Shown here: positions 9,441 through 16,684 of the stretch, piece after piece
Position numbering within the stretch: the first letter of the stretch is position 1
Layout: each line of letters opens with the position of its first letter
Made by a program: the position numbers and the translations under genes
Assembly (NCBI RefSeq): GCF_000211815.1
Contig: NZ_GL890815.1
Location: 1-64,000 of the forward strand
Origin: Moorena producens 3L
Lineage (GTDB): Bacteria; Cyanobacteriota; Cyanobacteriia; Cyanobacteriales; Coleofasciculaceae
DNA: 64,000 nt
Reading direction: 5' to 3'
Notes under the pieces: generated by a model
What the model was told of the DNA's origin: nothing
The model's database searches: none
Seen by the model: only the letters and a program-made list of their open reading frames with translations

Positions 9441-9471
9441 TTTATCGGTTATCATTATAGATACCGATAAA
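9441..9471. promoter_or_regulatory. Dyad upstream of folE, possible Zur/Fur-type operator
   Basis: A 9-bp perfect inverted repeat, TTTATCGGT and ACCGATAAA, flanks the AT-rich centre TATCATTATAGAT, about 70 bp before the folE start. The TATCATTATA core resembles Fur-family (Zur) boxes of cyanobacteria. Regulation by zinc is inference. Confidence 0.4.
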
Positions 9472-9538
9472 CTTCGCCAAAAGTTAAATAACTGCTTGGC
9501 TACTTCTGTTACTGTTTAATTTCATCTAATTCAAATTC

Positions 9539-10195
9539 ATGACCTTAGGTAAGTCCGAACCCAACCAGATTGATAAAATTAATCGCAAATTACCAAAACT
9601 AAATACCATCCAACAACCTCTCGTTTCTGAAGAAGAGATGCGCCAAGCGGTACGGACTTTACTTTTAGGATTGGGAGAAAACCCAGACCGCGAAGGCTTG
9701 AAAGATACTCCTAAAAGAGTGGTTAAAGCCTTAAAATTTCTGACTTCTGGGTATCATCAATCTTTAGACGAACTCCTCAACGGGGCAGTATTTCACGAAA
9801 ATACAAATGAAATGGTCTTAGTTCGGGACATTGACCTATTTAGCTCCTGCGAACACCATATCTTACCTATTCTCGGTCACGCTCACGTCGCTTATATTCC
9901 CGACGGTAAGGTAATCGGACTGTCAAAAATTGCTCGTATTTGTGAAATGTACGGACGACGTTTGCAGGTACAGGAAAGATTAACTGCCCAAATTGCCGAT
10001 GCCCTTCAAGGATTATTAAAACCAAAAGGGGTGGCGGTAGTAGTGGAAGCAAGCCATATGTGTATGGTAATGCGAGGAGTCCAAAAACCTGGTTCTTGGA
10101 CTGCCACTAGTGCGGTTAGAGGCGTATTTGCAGATGATCCAAAAACCCGTCAGGAGTTTATGAGTTTAATTCACTACAACCGTTCAATGCATTAA
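9539..10195 (+). CDS. folE: GTP cyclohydrolase I
   Basis: A 218-aa type I enzyme converting GTP to dihydroneopterin triphosphate, the first step of tetrahydrofolate and pterin synthesis. The zinc site is intact: Cys and His in SSCEHHILP and Cys in SHMCMVMRGVQ. The family signature ENPDREGLKDTPKRV is present. The first 30 residues are a variable extension. A terminator follows, so the next genes are probably a separate transcript, though the three-gene set behind it looks like a metal-response group. A zinc-dependent FolE next to a COG0523-like protein recalls known links between zinc starvation and folate synthesis. Confidence 0.97.
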   Translation: MTLGKSEPNQIDKINRKLPKLNTIQQPLVSEEEMRQAVRTLLLGLGENPDREGLKDTPKRVVKALKFLTSGYHQSLDELLNGAVFHENTNEMVLVRDIDLFSSCEHHILPILGHAHVAYIPDGKVIGLSKIARICEMYGRRLQVQERLTAQIADALQGLLKPKGVAVVVEASHMCMVMRGVQKPGSWTATSAVRGVFADDPKTRQEFMSLIHYNRSMH

Positions 10196-10215
10196 TTAAT
10201 TCGCGTGACAGCATG

Positions 10216-10246
10216 AGAGATGGGTATAAAGCTCATCTCTTTTTTT
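10216..10246 (+). terminator. Rho-independent terminator after folE
   Basis: Perfect 7-bp stem AGAGATG/CATCTCT with an 11-nt loop, followed by six T. It ends where the dyad upstream of the next gene begins. Confidence 0.8.
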
Positions 10247-10268
10247 GATACAATAATTATCGTTATCA
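10246..10268. promoter_or_regulatory. Zur-box-like dyad before the COG0523-like gene
   Basis: TGATA at one end and TATCA at the other enclose an AT-rich centre (CAATAATTATCGT). Cyanobacterial Zur boxes have the form TGATAAT-n-ATTATCA, and the right half here, ATTATCGTTATCA, is close to it. It lies 13 bp before the start codon, where a repressor would block transcription. Match judged by eye. Confidence 0.45.
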
Positions 10269-10280
10269 ACAAAACTGCTT

Positions 10281-11033
10281 ATGATTATTGCTGTCGCCAG
10301 TCCGACCGGTGGCGGTAAAACCCACTGGATTGGTCAACAAATAGCCCAAACCAATAAACCTGTAGGTTATTTCAGTCCTCAAACTGATTCCGTACCCATT
10401 GATGCAATATATCTCCAAAGTGAATACCCTCAACTAAAACTTTATCAGACAGGGGAAGAAGCGGAATTAGACAAAACCATAACTTATCTAGAGATTCCCT
10501 GGTATTTGGATTTAGCCGGAATTGAACCTTTACTGCAAACTTTGAACCCCCATCGAGTAGCCATAATCCCCGGCGATACAGATAGTACAGAGTTAAATAC
10601 TTGGGCGGATGAAGTTATTCCAGGAAATAACATCAGTAAGCCAACCACAGCTTTGCAGATTCATCGGGGGGTTTTGACGGGGGAAATTGTAGATTTTGAT
10701 AGTTTAGCTACTTTTTGGCTGGAACTTACTCAAGGTGCTTACGGTGAGGTAGCTCGGGTAAAAGGAATTTTCGACCTAGTGGATGGACAAATTTATTATG
10801 GTGACTTCATACTAGGGGAATCGGAATTAGCATTTAAACCTTTAAAATTACCCCGTTGGTTAAATGGTAAACCAGATCGTTTTAGTGGTTTTGAAATAGT
10901 AGGTAGTAATTTAGATAAAGCTGAAATTGTTCAAACTGTCCGAGATTGCTGTCTTCCCGAATCGGCAATTAATTATTACCAACAACAAGTAAAAGAGTCT
11001 TTAGAAAGTGAACCAGAGGTAGAAGTGGTATGA
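10281..11033 (+). CDS. COG0523/CobW-related P-loop protein, short form
   Basis: A 250-aa protein with an N-terminal Walker A motif (ASPTGGGKTHWI) and a C-terminal region like that of CobW/COG0523 metal-chaperone GTPases (RVKGIFDLVDG, FSGFEIVGSNLDKAE). The CxCC metal-binding motif of true COG0523 proteins is missing, and the protein is shorter than usual. It may therefore bind nucleotide without handling metal in the usual way. It overlaps the next gene by 4 bp (ATGA), so the two are translationally coupled. A Zur-like dyad lies just upstream. The exact role is unknown. Confidence 0.7.
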   Translation: MIIAVASPTGGGKTHWIGQQIAQTNKPVGYFSPQTDSVPIDAIYLQSEYPQLKLYQTGEEAELDKTITYLEIPWYLDLAGIEPLLQTLNPHRVAIIPGDTDSTELNTWADEVIPGNNISKPTTALQIHRGVLTGEIVDFDSLATFWLELTQGAYGEVARVKGIFDLVDGQIYYGDFILGESELAFKPLKLPRWLNGKPDRFSGFEIVGSNLDKAEIVQTVRDCCLPESAINYYQQQVKESLESEPEVEVV

Positions 11034-11845
11034 AAATAGCAGTGATATCTTGTATCCATGGTAATTATGCAGCTTTAGATGCAGTTTTACTGGATATTGA
11101 CGAACAAAAAGCAGAAAAGATTTATTGTCTGGGGGATTTAGTGGGTTATGGTCCCTATCCTAATGCAGTGGTGGAACAAATTCGTTCTTTAGATATTCCC
11201 ACTGTACAGGGTTGTTGGGATGAAGATATTGTAGAAGGACTAAATGCTTGTGAATGTAGTTATCCTTCCCTGTTGGCGGAAAAAAGAGGTAAAATTGCCC
11301 ACGAATGGACAAATAAGCACGTCAATGCCGAAGTTAGGGAATATTTAGCCCAACTACCCCATACCTACAAAGAAGATAATCTCTGTTTCGTACATGGTAG
11401 TCCTAATAGCAACCACGAATATTTGTTACCCGAAATGGATGCTTTCACTGCTTTAGAAAGAGTTCTCTCCAGCGATGCAGATATATTATTTTGCGGACAT
11501 ACCCACTTTCCCTATGTCCGCACCCTAGATTCTGGACAATTACAGGTTAAAGTTCGTCAACCCAGTAGAAACGAACAACCAACCATAAGTTTTAATACTC
11601 CCCTGAAGCGAATTATCAATGTCGGTTCGGTAGGCGAACCCCGTCATGGTCGTCCCAATGCTACCTATGTTATCTATGACACGGAAACACAAGCAGTAAA
11701 CTTGCGGGAAGTGGAGTATGACTATCAAACAACCTGCGCTGCCATCTTAGATGCTGGTTTACCACCGATTTTCGCTTGGCGTTTGGCTAGAGGTTTGGAA
11801 TTTGCCGAAAAAGCCGACGATCCGACTCATGTGTGTGAGAGGTAA
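11030..11845 (+). CDS. Metallophosphoesterase-fold protein with cysteine-substituted metal site
   Basis: A 271-aa calcineurin-like (YfcE/YmdB-type) phosphoesterase. Motif II (CLGDLVGYG, Asp36), motif IV (FVHGSP) and motif V (FCGHTHFP) are intact. Motif I, normally D-x-H-G, reads SCIHGN, so the ligand Asp is Cys8. Motif III, normally G-N-x-D, reads GCWDED, so the ligand Asn is Cys62. Two exchanges from O/N to thiolate ligands suggest a changed metal preference, for example zinc or iron. It overlaps the upstream COG0523-like gene by 4 bp. The substrate is unknown. Confidence 0.85.
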   Translation: MKIAVISCIHGNYAALDAVLLDIDEQKAEKIYCLGDLVGYGPYPNAVVEQIRSLDIPTVQGCWDEDIVEGLNACECSYPSLLAEKRGKIAHEWTNKHVNAEVREYLAQLPHTYKEDNLCFVHGSPNSNHEYLLPEMDAFTALERVLSSDADILFCGHTHFPYVRTLDSGQLQVKVRQPSRNEQPTISFNTPLKRIINVGSVGEPRHGRPNATYVIYDTETQAVNLREVEYDYQTTCAAILDAGLPPIFAWRLARGLEFAEKADDPTHVCER

Positions 11846-11878
11846 ATTAAATTACTTAAATATTTAAATTGAAAATCA

Positions 11879-12601
11879 ATGTGGGCAATTTTAAGCGGAA
11901 TTGAAGGAAATATCGCAGCTTACGAAGCAGTGTTGGCAGATATCAAACGCCAGCGCGTTAAGGTGGAAGCATTGTATATTCTGGGCGATATCGTAGCAGC
12001 TAACCAAGATAGCGAACAAGTAATTAAACGAATTCAGAATCCTTTACCTGGAGAATTAGAACCCCAAGTATGCTTCGGCTGGTGGGAAGAACAATGCTTT
12101 GCTTTACACGGTTTGGGTTCGACAGCAGAACCGACAGAATTAATCGAGCGCTTTGGTAAAGAAACCGCTAAACTTCTTTGGGATTCGGTATCTCGCGAAA
12201 CCGTACAGTGGTTACGCAACTGTCATTTTGGCTTCTTTGAATTAGATTGTTTGTTAATTCACGGTAGCACTGTTAGCGTCAGCGATGAGTTAACCCCCGA
12301 AACCTTACCCTGGCAAATGCTAGACCGCTTGCAAAGAGTCCAGGCAAATCATCTCTTTTGTGGTCGTTCGGGTCAAGTATTTGAATATCAACTACAAAGA
12401 GGTTCAGTAAATAGTTCGGTGATGACTTTAGATCGCCAGCAACCCGTGCAAACTATTACTGCACCCAAAAGAAGAGTTGTTGGTGTAGGAAATGTAGGCA
12501 AAGAACTAGGAAAGGCTATTTATACGCTTTATAGTCCAAACAGCGATTTTCTGGAGTTTAAAACAGTTTTTTATGGCAATAAAAAGGGATCTGGTAATTA
12601 G
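11879..12601 (+). CDS. Degenerate metallophosphoesterase paralogue (pseudoenzyme)
   Basis: A 240-aa protein clearly related to the gene before it, 33 bp downstream. Nearly all metal ligands are lost: motif I reads SGIEGN (Asp to Gly, His to Glu), motif III reads GWWEEQ, and motif V reads FCGRSGQV in place of G-H-x-H. Motif II (LGDIV) and motif IV (LIHGST) survive. The open frame is intact, so this is a kept non-catalytic paralogue, perhaps a partner subunit of the preceding protein, rather than a decaying gene. Confidence 0.8.
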   Translation: MWAILSGIEGNIAAYEAVLADIKRQRVKVEALYILGDIVAANQDSEQVIKRIQNPLPGELEPQVCFGWWEEQCFALHGLGSTAEPTELIERFGKETAKLLWDSVSRETVQWLRNCHFGFFELDCLLIHGSTVSVSDELTPETLPWQMLDRLQRVQANHLFCGRSGQVFEYQLQRGSVNSSVMTLDRQQPVQTITAPKRRVVGVGNVGKELGKAIYTLYSPNSDFLEFKTVFYGNKKGSGN

Positions 12602-12694
12602 TTTCAGGTTACTAAAGGTATGGCTAAGTGCAAAAACAGGTAGTCGGAGACAACTTTCTGGAAAATGAGATGATAATTGCTATAGTAAAAAATA

Positions 12695-13242
12695 TTATTG
12701 CTGAATCGGTGACGGCTTAGAAGCTACCTTGATTTGGAATTTTGAAATCAGCAATGAGAGCAACCAAGGCATGTGACGCTTGATCAGGACAATCAGCTTG
12801 CCGTAGTTTGTTATTACCTGTTCCCGTTGTCGTCGGGAAATAGCTTTAACAATTTGTTTGGCAGTTTGATCAGCAGAAATCAGAAGCCTGGGGGAAATAG
12901 GATCCTCCCAGTCTGAATGCCAAATTCCCTGATTGTCTAGCTGACGAATTTCAGTAGCAACGTACCCTGGACAAATGTGTGTGACCGACACCCCATCGGG
13001 AGCCAACTCTTGAGACAACGACTCACACAAAGCCCGCATCGCAAATTTGCTCATACTATAGGGAGAATCGCCACTCAAGGCAACGTAACTTTTTACGCTA
13101 CTAATGATGACCAGTCTTCCTTTAGTTTTCTTGAGGTCATCTAAGGTGGCGTAGATGGTACTCAGTACCCCAAAAACATTGGTTTCCCAAAGACGTCGAT
13201 AGTCATTCACCCTGAGGTTTTCGACATTACCCTTCAAAGAGG
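12695..13242 (-). pseudogene. Short-chain dehydrogenase, 3' part, interrupted by IS607
   Basis: C-terminal about 180 residues of an SDR oxidoreductase. It contains the catalytic tetrad part VIISSVKSYVALSGDSPYSMSKFA (Ser, Tyr-x-x-x-Lys; quoted here as separate motifs VIISSV and YSMSKFA) and ICPGYVATEI. The N-terminal Rossmann half lies at 15067-15345 on the same strand, with an IS607 element between them. Joining the halves through the shared TGCA at the junction restores one frame. The product is presumably not made as one chain now. Confidence 0.85.
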
Positions 13243-13279
13243 TGCAACTATTAGCCAGATATCTTACTAAGCCTTAGCA

Positions 13280-13318
13280 AACTTTACTAAAGTTAAGTAT
13301 ACTAGATTTAGTAAGGTT
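13280..13318. promoter_or_regulatory. Dyad before tnpA of IS607 copy 1
   Basis: AACTTTACTAAA and TTTAGTAAGGTT pair at 11 of 12 positions, 8 bp before the tnpA start. Copy 2 has a different sequence with a perfect 12-bp dyad at the same place, so the symmetry is conserved although the bases are not. This is the expected position of a TnpA or MerR-domain operator. Confidence 0.6.
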
Positions 13319-13326
13319 CACGGTCA

Positions 13327-13956
13327 ATGAAAAAATATGTCACTCCAAAAGAGGCAGCCGAGCACCTCGGAGTCTCGATCTCAACTCTTAGGCGGTGGGA
13401 CAAAGAGGGGAGACTCGACAGTATCAGGACAAAAGGGAATCAAAGGCGGTTCTGTGTCGAAGGAGAAACTCCGCAGATTAAGCCCATTGTCTGCTATGCA
13501 AGAGTCTCTACCTACTCCCAACGGGACGACCTTGATCGACAAGCTGAATTTCTACGGTCAAAATACCCAAACGCTGAAATTGTTTCAGAAGTTGGATCAG
13601 GACTCAATTTTAAGCGGAAAAAGTTCCTCAAAATATTGGAACGAATTTACAGCTGTGATCTCTCAGCATTTGTCGTTGCCTACCCAGACAGAGCCGTCAG
13701 ATTTGGATTCCCATTACTTGAATGGTTATGCAAAAAAGCTGGAGTCAAGCTCGTGGTTCTCAATGAACGCAAATTGTCCCCAGAACAAGAGTTGGTCGAA
13801 GATATCCTGTCCATCCTCCACTGTTTCTCTGCTAGGCTTTACGGACTCCGAAAATATCAAAAGCAAGTCACGCAAGCGGTACAAGATAAAACCCCGGAAC
13901 CAGACGATGAAGTTGACACCAAACAGTGTCTTGAGGCTCAGGGTGTTTCCATCTAA
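13327..13956 (+). CDS. tnpA: IS607 TnpA serine recombinase
   Basis: A 209-aa transposase. An N-terminal MerR-type helix-turn-helix (TPKEAAEHLGVSISTLRRWD) is followed by a resolvase-type catalytic domain with the nucleophile Ser in ARVSTYSQRDDLDRQ and a C-terminal segment VEDILSILHCFSARLYGLR. This order, DNA-binding domain first, is the mark of IS607 recombinases. It overlaps tnpB by 50 bp. It has no stop or frameshift and is probably active. Confidence 0.95.
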   Translation: MKKYVTPKEAAEHLGVSISTLRRWDKEGRLDSIRTKGNQRRFCVEGETPQIKPIVCYARVSTYSQRDDLDRQAEFLRSKYPNAEIVSEVGSGLNFKRKKFLKILERIYSCDLSAFVVAYPDRAVRFGFPLLEWLCKKAGVKLVVLNERKLSPEQELVEDILSILHCFSARLYGLRKYQKQVTQAVQDKTPEPDDEVDTKQCLEAQGVSI

Positions 13957-15043
13957 AGAGCTTCACAGGGTTTGGAAAACTTGGCTTAATGCATATAGAT
14001 GGATTTACAACTGGTCGATCGCTGCTATCAAAAACGGCTATCAAGGTAGTACTTATGACCTACAAAAACTGGCTAGAAAATCTGATAGACCAGAGTGGGT
14101 AAAAACCCTACCAGGGCACCAATTACAAGAAGCTGTTGCCGATGGGATCGATGCCGTTAAACAAGCCAAGGTCAATGGAGGTTTTGCCAAATTTAAATCC
14201 TGTCGGCAGATCACTCAAGTAATCAAATTCAAAGTTGGAGACTTCAAAAAAGGTTCTTGGTATCCCACCAAAGTAAAAGGTCTGTCCTTTCGTTCACCTC
14301 AAGGTTTTCCCGATGAATGCATCTACGGTACTCAATTAGTTTGGGTTAAAGGCAAATGGTACGGCATTTTTCCCGAATACATTGAACCTACTCCCACCAA
14401 ACAGGATAAAGTAATAGCTTTAGATCCAGGTATTAGGACATTCCTTACTGGCTTTGACGGCAAAAATTACCTAGAGATAGGCTCTGGGGATATTGGTCGG
14501 GTTCAAAGACTTTGTCAGCAACTAGATCGGTTGATGAGTCGGATTGACTTAAGCTCTGCGAAAAGACAGAGACGAGCAATGAGAAATGCTGCCCATCGCT
14601 TACGCCAAAAAATTCAAAACCTAATTAAGGACTGCCATAACAAGTCAGCTTCTTTCCTGGTTAGTAATTACAAGCTTATATTTTTGCCAACGTTTGAAAC
14701 ATCTCAAATGGTAGTCAAATCAGCTAGGAAATTAAACAGGAAAACAGCTCGCAATCTGCTTACCTGGAATCATTATAAGTTTCGCCAGCACTTAACTCAA
14801 ATGGCGGATCGTCATGAGGTGAAGGTTGTCTTGGTTAACGAATCTTATACCAGCAAAACTTGCCCAGAATGTGGTCAAATTCACGAAAAATTAGGCGGCA
14901 GTAAAAAATTCCAATGCCCAAAATGTGGCTTCTCTTTACCACGGGATTGGAATGGCGCGCGGAACATAATGATCCGCGCTTTGTCGGCAACAACCACCAG
15001 GTTTTCACCTGGTGCTATACAGATCATTCCTGCTGATGGGTAG
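13907..15043 (+). CDS. tnpB: TnpB RNA-guided nuclease of IS607 copy 1
   Basis: The start is taken as ATG at 13907 (MKLTPNSVLRLRVF), giving 378 aa, the normal TnpB size; the same frame stays open upstream through tnpA. RuvC catalytic residues are present: Asp in ALDPGIRTF, Glu in FLPTFETS, Asp in PRDWNGARN. A zinc ribbon (CPECGQ, CPKCGF) sits between the last two. TnpB proteins cut DNA guided by an omega RNA made from the element's right end. All key residues are intact. Confidence 0.93.
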   Translation: MKLTPNSVLRLRVFPSKELHRVWKTWLNAYRWIYNWSIAAIKNGYQGSTYDLQKLARKSDRPEWVKTLPGHQLQEAVADGIDAVKQAKVNGGFAKFKSCRQITQVIKFKVGDFKKGSWYPTKVKGLSFRSPQGFPDECIYGTQLVWVKGKWYGIFPEYIEPTPTKQDKVIALDPGIRTFLTGFDGKNYLEIGSGDIGRVQRLCQQLDRLMSRIDLSSAKRQRRAMRNAAHRLRQKIQNLIKDCHNKSASFLVSNYKLIFLPTFETSQMVVKSARKLNRKTARNLLTWNHYKFRQHLTQMADRHEVKVVLVNESYTSKTCPECGQIHEKLGGSKKFQCPKCGFSLPRDWNGARNIMIRALSATTTRFSPGAIQIIPADG

Positions 15044-15066
15044 GTTTAGAGAGGTTAAATGTTGCA
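14900..15066 (+). ncRNA. Probable omega-RNA / right end of IS607 copy 1
   Basis: In TnpB systems the guide scaffold overlaps the tnpB 3' end and runs to the element end. Here the segment holds a perfect 8-bp hairpin CACCAGGT/ACCTGGTG at 14995-15014, shared with copy 2, and ends AAATGTTGCA. The SDR-gene sequence following would be the guide. The 5' boundary is a guess. Confidence 0.5.
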
Positions 15067-15345
15067 CCAGCCAGCATTAGCAACAACGATATCAATTTTG
15101 CCGAACTTACTACGGGCAAAGGTTGCGGCTTTATCCAGGTCACCATCCTTTGTGACATCACAGGGCATAGCAAGTACACGTTGACCGTTGGGATCAATTT
15201 GTGAAGCTATGGCTTCTAATCGTTCTGCTCGCCGAGCTAGGAGTACCACATTGGCTCCTTGACGGGCTAATTCATGAGCAAGAGCTGCTCCAATGCCAGA
15301 GGAAGCTCCTGTGATTAGTGCCACTTGATCCTTAAAGTTGCTCAT
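15067..15345 (-). pseudogene. Short-chain dehydrogenase, 5' part, interrupted by IS607
   Basis: N-terminal about 93 residues of the SDR whose C-terminal half is at 12695-13242. It carries the cofactor motif TGASSGIGAALA and the NAG motif in VVANAGW, after which the IS607 right end begins. The start is ATG at 15343-15345 (MSNFKDQVAL). With the halves 1.8 kb apart, the gene is disrupted unless the element excises precisely. Confidence 0.85.
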
Positions 15346-15472
15346 CTATTGCTTGCTTAAAGTTAATTTCAATCGCTAGTATAAGGTCTAATGAATCTGC
15401 CTGCTTTTAAGGGTTAAATAAGTCAAATATCCCAGTGATGCCTAAGTCCTAAAAAATTTTTTTGCCAAGGAC

Positions 15473-15501
15473 TTGACACATTTGTAATATACATGTAGTA
15501 T
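15473..15501 (+). promoter_or_regulatory. Strong sigma70-type promoter before the Ro60 locus
   Basis: Perfect -35 TTGACA (15473-15478), 17-bp spacer, -10 TAGTAT (15496-15501) overlapping an alternative TATAAA. Transcription would start near 15509 and read through the 66-aa gene toward the structured RNAs. Confidence 0.7.
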
Positions 15502-15549
15502 AAAAGTAAGGTTAAAGAGAAAACATCGCGCTACAAGGAGGGATGCCCA

Positions 15550-15750
15550 ATGATTCATGTTCGGTTTGAAGGTCGTTCCTACGACATTGCTGAAGGTCAG
15601 CTGGGTATAGCCAAAAGTATGAACGATACCGCTGTTAAACAGCAACTCGCGAAGTACTTTGATGTAGCCCCAGAGCGCTTGACCTCTTATGTCATCGACC
15701 GCAGTACCAACCGCAATCTGATTATAAGACCTGAAGCGGTTTATGGTTAA
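15550..15750 (+). CDS. Small protein, possible ubiquitin-like (beta-grasp) ending in Gly
   Basis: A 66-aa protein with an excellent ribosome site (AAGGAGGG, 8 nt before ATG). The predicted order strand (MIHVRFEGRSYDI), helix (TAVKQQLAKYFDV), strand (TSYVIDRST) and strand (NLIIRPEAVYG) fits a compact beta-grasp fold, and the chain ends in Gly, as conjugated ubiquitin-like proteins and PRTRC protein C do. A ThiF/E1-like gene lies 4.4 kb downstream in the same orientation with Ro60 between them. The Ubl assignment is inference from size, pattern, terminal Gly and context. A hairpin with flanking A and T runs (15787-15803) follows and could attenuate transcription. Confidence 0.7.
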   Translation: MIHVRFEGRSYDIAEGQLGIAKSMNDTAVKQQLAKYFDVAPERLTSYVIDRSTNRNLIIRPEAVYG

Positions 15751-15804
15751 GGTTTGTGGTTAAAAGGTTTATGGTTAAAAGGTGTTAAAAGGTTAAACCT
15801 TTTG

Positions 15805-15990
15805 TCCTGTGCCCTAATCTCAAGAAGCCTACACACAGATAACGATCCTAAGGTAGCGAACTCGGGTAACCGAGGAGCGCGAGCACTAAGCCATTGTCTT
15901 ACAGAGATTTGGCGTGCGTGTCCACTGCTAAGCCATGCTTGGTGAGGACGGTCGTAAGTTGCTATAAAGCTTTTGTTAACTTGCACAGGA
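15805..15990 (+). ncRNA. Y-RNA-like RNA 1 with a 23S rRNA helix 70/71-like module
   Basis: Basal helix TCCTGTGC (15805-15812) pairs perfectly with GCACAGGA (15983-15990). Internal loop sides are CCTAATCT and TTAACTT, then an upper helix CAAGAAGC/GCTTTTG. The insert contains AACGATCCTAAGGTAGCGAA (15841-15860), nearly identical to the universal 23S rRNA sequence at helices 69-71, followed by a GTAA-tetraloop hairpin CTCGG/CCGAG at 15861-15874, where the ribosomal helix 71 hairpin also has GTAA. The rest of the insert (15880-15960) is not recognised. Function is inferred from frame and context. Confidence 0.7.
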
Positions 15991-16010
15991 GCAATTGTTC
16001 GGAATTTCCC

Positions 16011-16156
16011 CCCGCGCCCTAACTGCTGAAGCTTACATACTACCGATCTACTAATCGGAAGGTTATAGGTTCGAATCCTATCAGCGGCGCTATTTGCCGC
16101 TGTAGCTCAAATGGATAGAGCATCATTTTATTAAAAGCTTTACTGACTTGCGCGGG
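16011..16156 (+). ncRNA. Y-RNA-like RNA 2 with circularly permuted tRNA-Arg-like domain
   Basis: Basal helix CCCGCGC (16011-16017) pairs with GCGCGGG (16150-16156). Internal loop sides are CCTAACT and CTGACTT, then upper helix GAAGCTT/AAGCTTT. Inside, a tRNA is present in swapped order: anticodon hairpin, variable region, T arm (TATAGGTTCGAATCCTATC, with canonical TTCGAAT loop), acceptor strand CAGCGGC, linker GCTATTT, then acceptor strand GCCGCTG and D arm (TAGCTCAAATGGATAGAGCA). The permutation point is between D arm and anticodon arm. This matches the plan of bacterial YrlA RNAs as I recall it. The anticodon loop (around CTACTA) is abnormal, so translation is unlikely. Confidence 0.8.
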
Positions 16157-16229
16157 CACCCCAATTCTAGTGCAATTAGAGTGGTTTTACTGGCATAACT
16201 AAACAATTTAAAAAATAACTGAGTCACCT

Positions 16230-16347
16230 TCGCGCCCTGACCCGGAAAGCTTTCATACTAGCCAAATGGTAAGGCACTTGACTCATCATCGAGAATATGC
16301 GGGTTCAAATCCCGTGTGTGAAACAACGGCTTTCTGAACTTGCGCGA
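16230..16347 (+). ncRNA. Y-RNA-like RNA 3 with tRNA cloverleaf, anticodon CAU
   Basis: Basal helix TCGCGC/GCGCGA (16230-16235, 16342-16347), loop sides CCTGACCCG and TGAACTT, upper helix GAAAGC/GCTTTC. The enclosed tRNA is in normal order and complete: acceptor TTCATAC/GTGTGAA, D arm GCC/GGC with GG in the loop, anticodon stem CTTGA/TCGAG with loop CTCATCA, T arm with loop TTCAAAT. D-arm wording resembles tRNA-Gln. There is no free 3' end, no CCA, and the acceptor stacks on the Y-type helix, so it should not be charged unless processed. A plain tRNA gene is excluded by the shared flanking frame. Confidence 0.8.
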
Positions 16348-16475
16348 TTGATTCAACCTTCTAGGAATAATTTCCAAATTATGCTACAGAGTGATAAAAG
16401 TACTGGTTAAAAAACTATTATAAGTTCCTATCAATTTTGTATTAACTTGCACAGAAGCAAGTGTTACAAATTTAC

Positions 16476-16622
16476 CCCCGCGCCCTAACCGCTGAAGCTT
16501 ACATACTACCGACTACGAATCGGAAGGTTATAGGTTCGAATCCTATCAGTGGCGCTATTTGCCGCTGTAGCTCAAATGGATAGAGCATCATTTTATTAAA
16601 AGCTTTATTGACTTGCGCGGGG
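16476..16622 (+). ncRNA. Y-RNA-like RNA 4, second permuted tRNA-Arg-like domain
   Basis: Tandem duplicate of RNA 2. The basal helix CCCCGCGC/GCGCGGGG has 8 bp. The anticodon hairpin here keeps a normal 7-nt loop CTACGAA, giving anticodon ACG as in tRNA-Arg, which identifies the ancestor of the permuted domain. The acceptor strand CAGTGGC has one change that leaves a G-T pair against GCCGCTG. The 30 bp before it repeat the 3' end of RNA 1 (TTAACTTGCACAGAAGCAA), showing that a block was duplicated. Confidence 0.8.
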
Positions 16623-16684
16623 ACCCTAATTCTAATCGTTTTCACTGCCATAACCAAACAATTTTAAAAATTCACTGAGTCACC

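Larger units (their letters stand above)
13243..15066 (+). mobile_element. IS607-family insertion sequence, copy 1
   Basis: About 1.82 kb with tnpA (serine recombinase) and tnpB, both intact. Ends are defined by comparison with copy 2 (45076-46898) and with the split SDR gene: left end GAGG|TGCAACTA, right end AAATGTTGCA|C. TGCA occurs at both junctions, and no long target duplication is seen, as expected for serine-recombinase transposition. Confidence 0.9.

Noticed and set aside
15747..15986. Minus-strand ORF of 79 codons across RNA 1
   Set aside because: It overlaps the structured RNA, has no ribosome site and encodes tandem repeats of the 3' flank.
16230..16347. Ordinary tRNA-Met/Gln gene
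   Set aside because: The cloverleaf is good, but both ends run into a helix shared with five other units, there is no free 3' end, and the tandem sister has a 6-nt anticodon loop.
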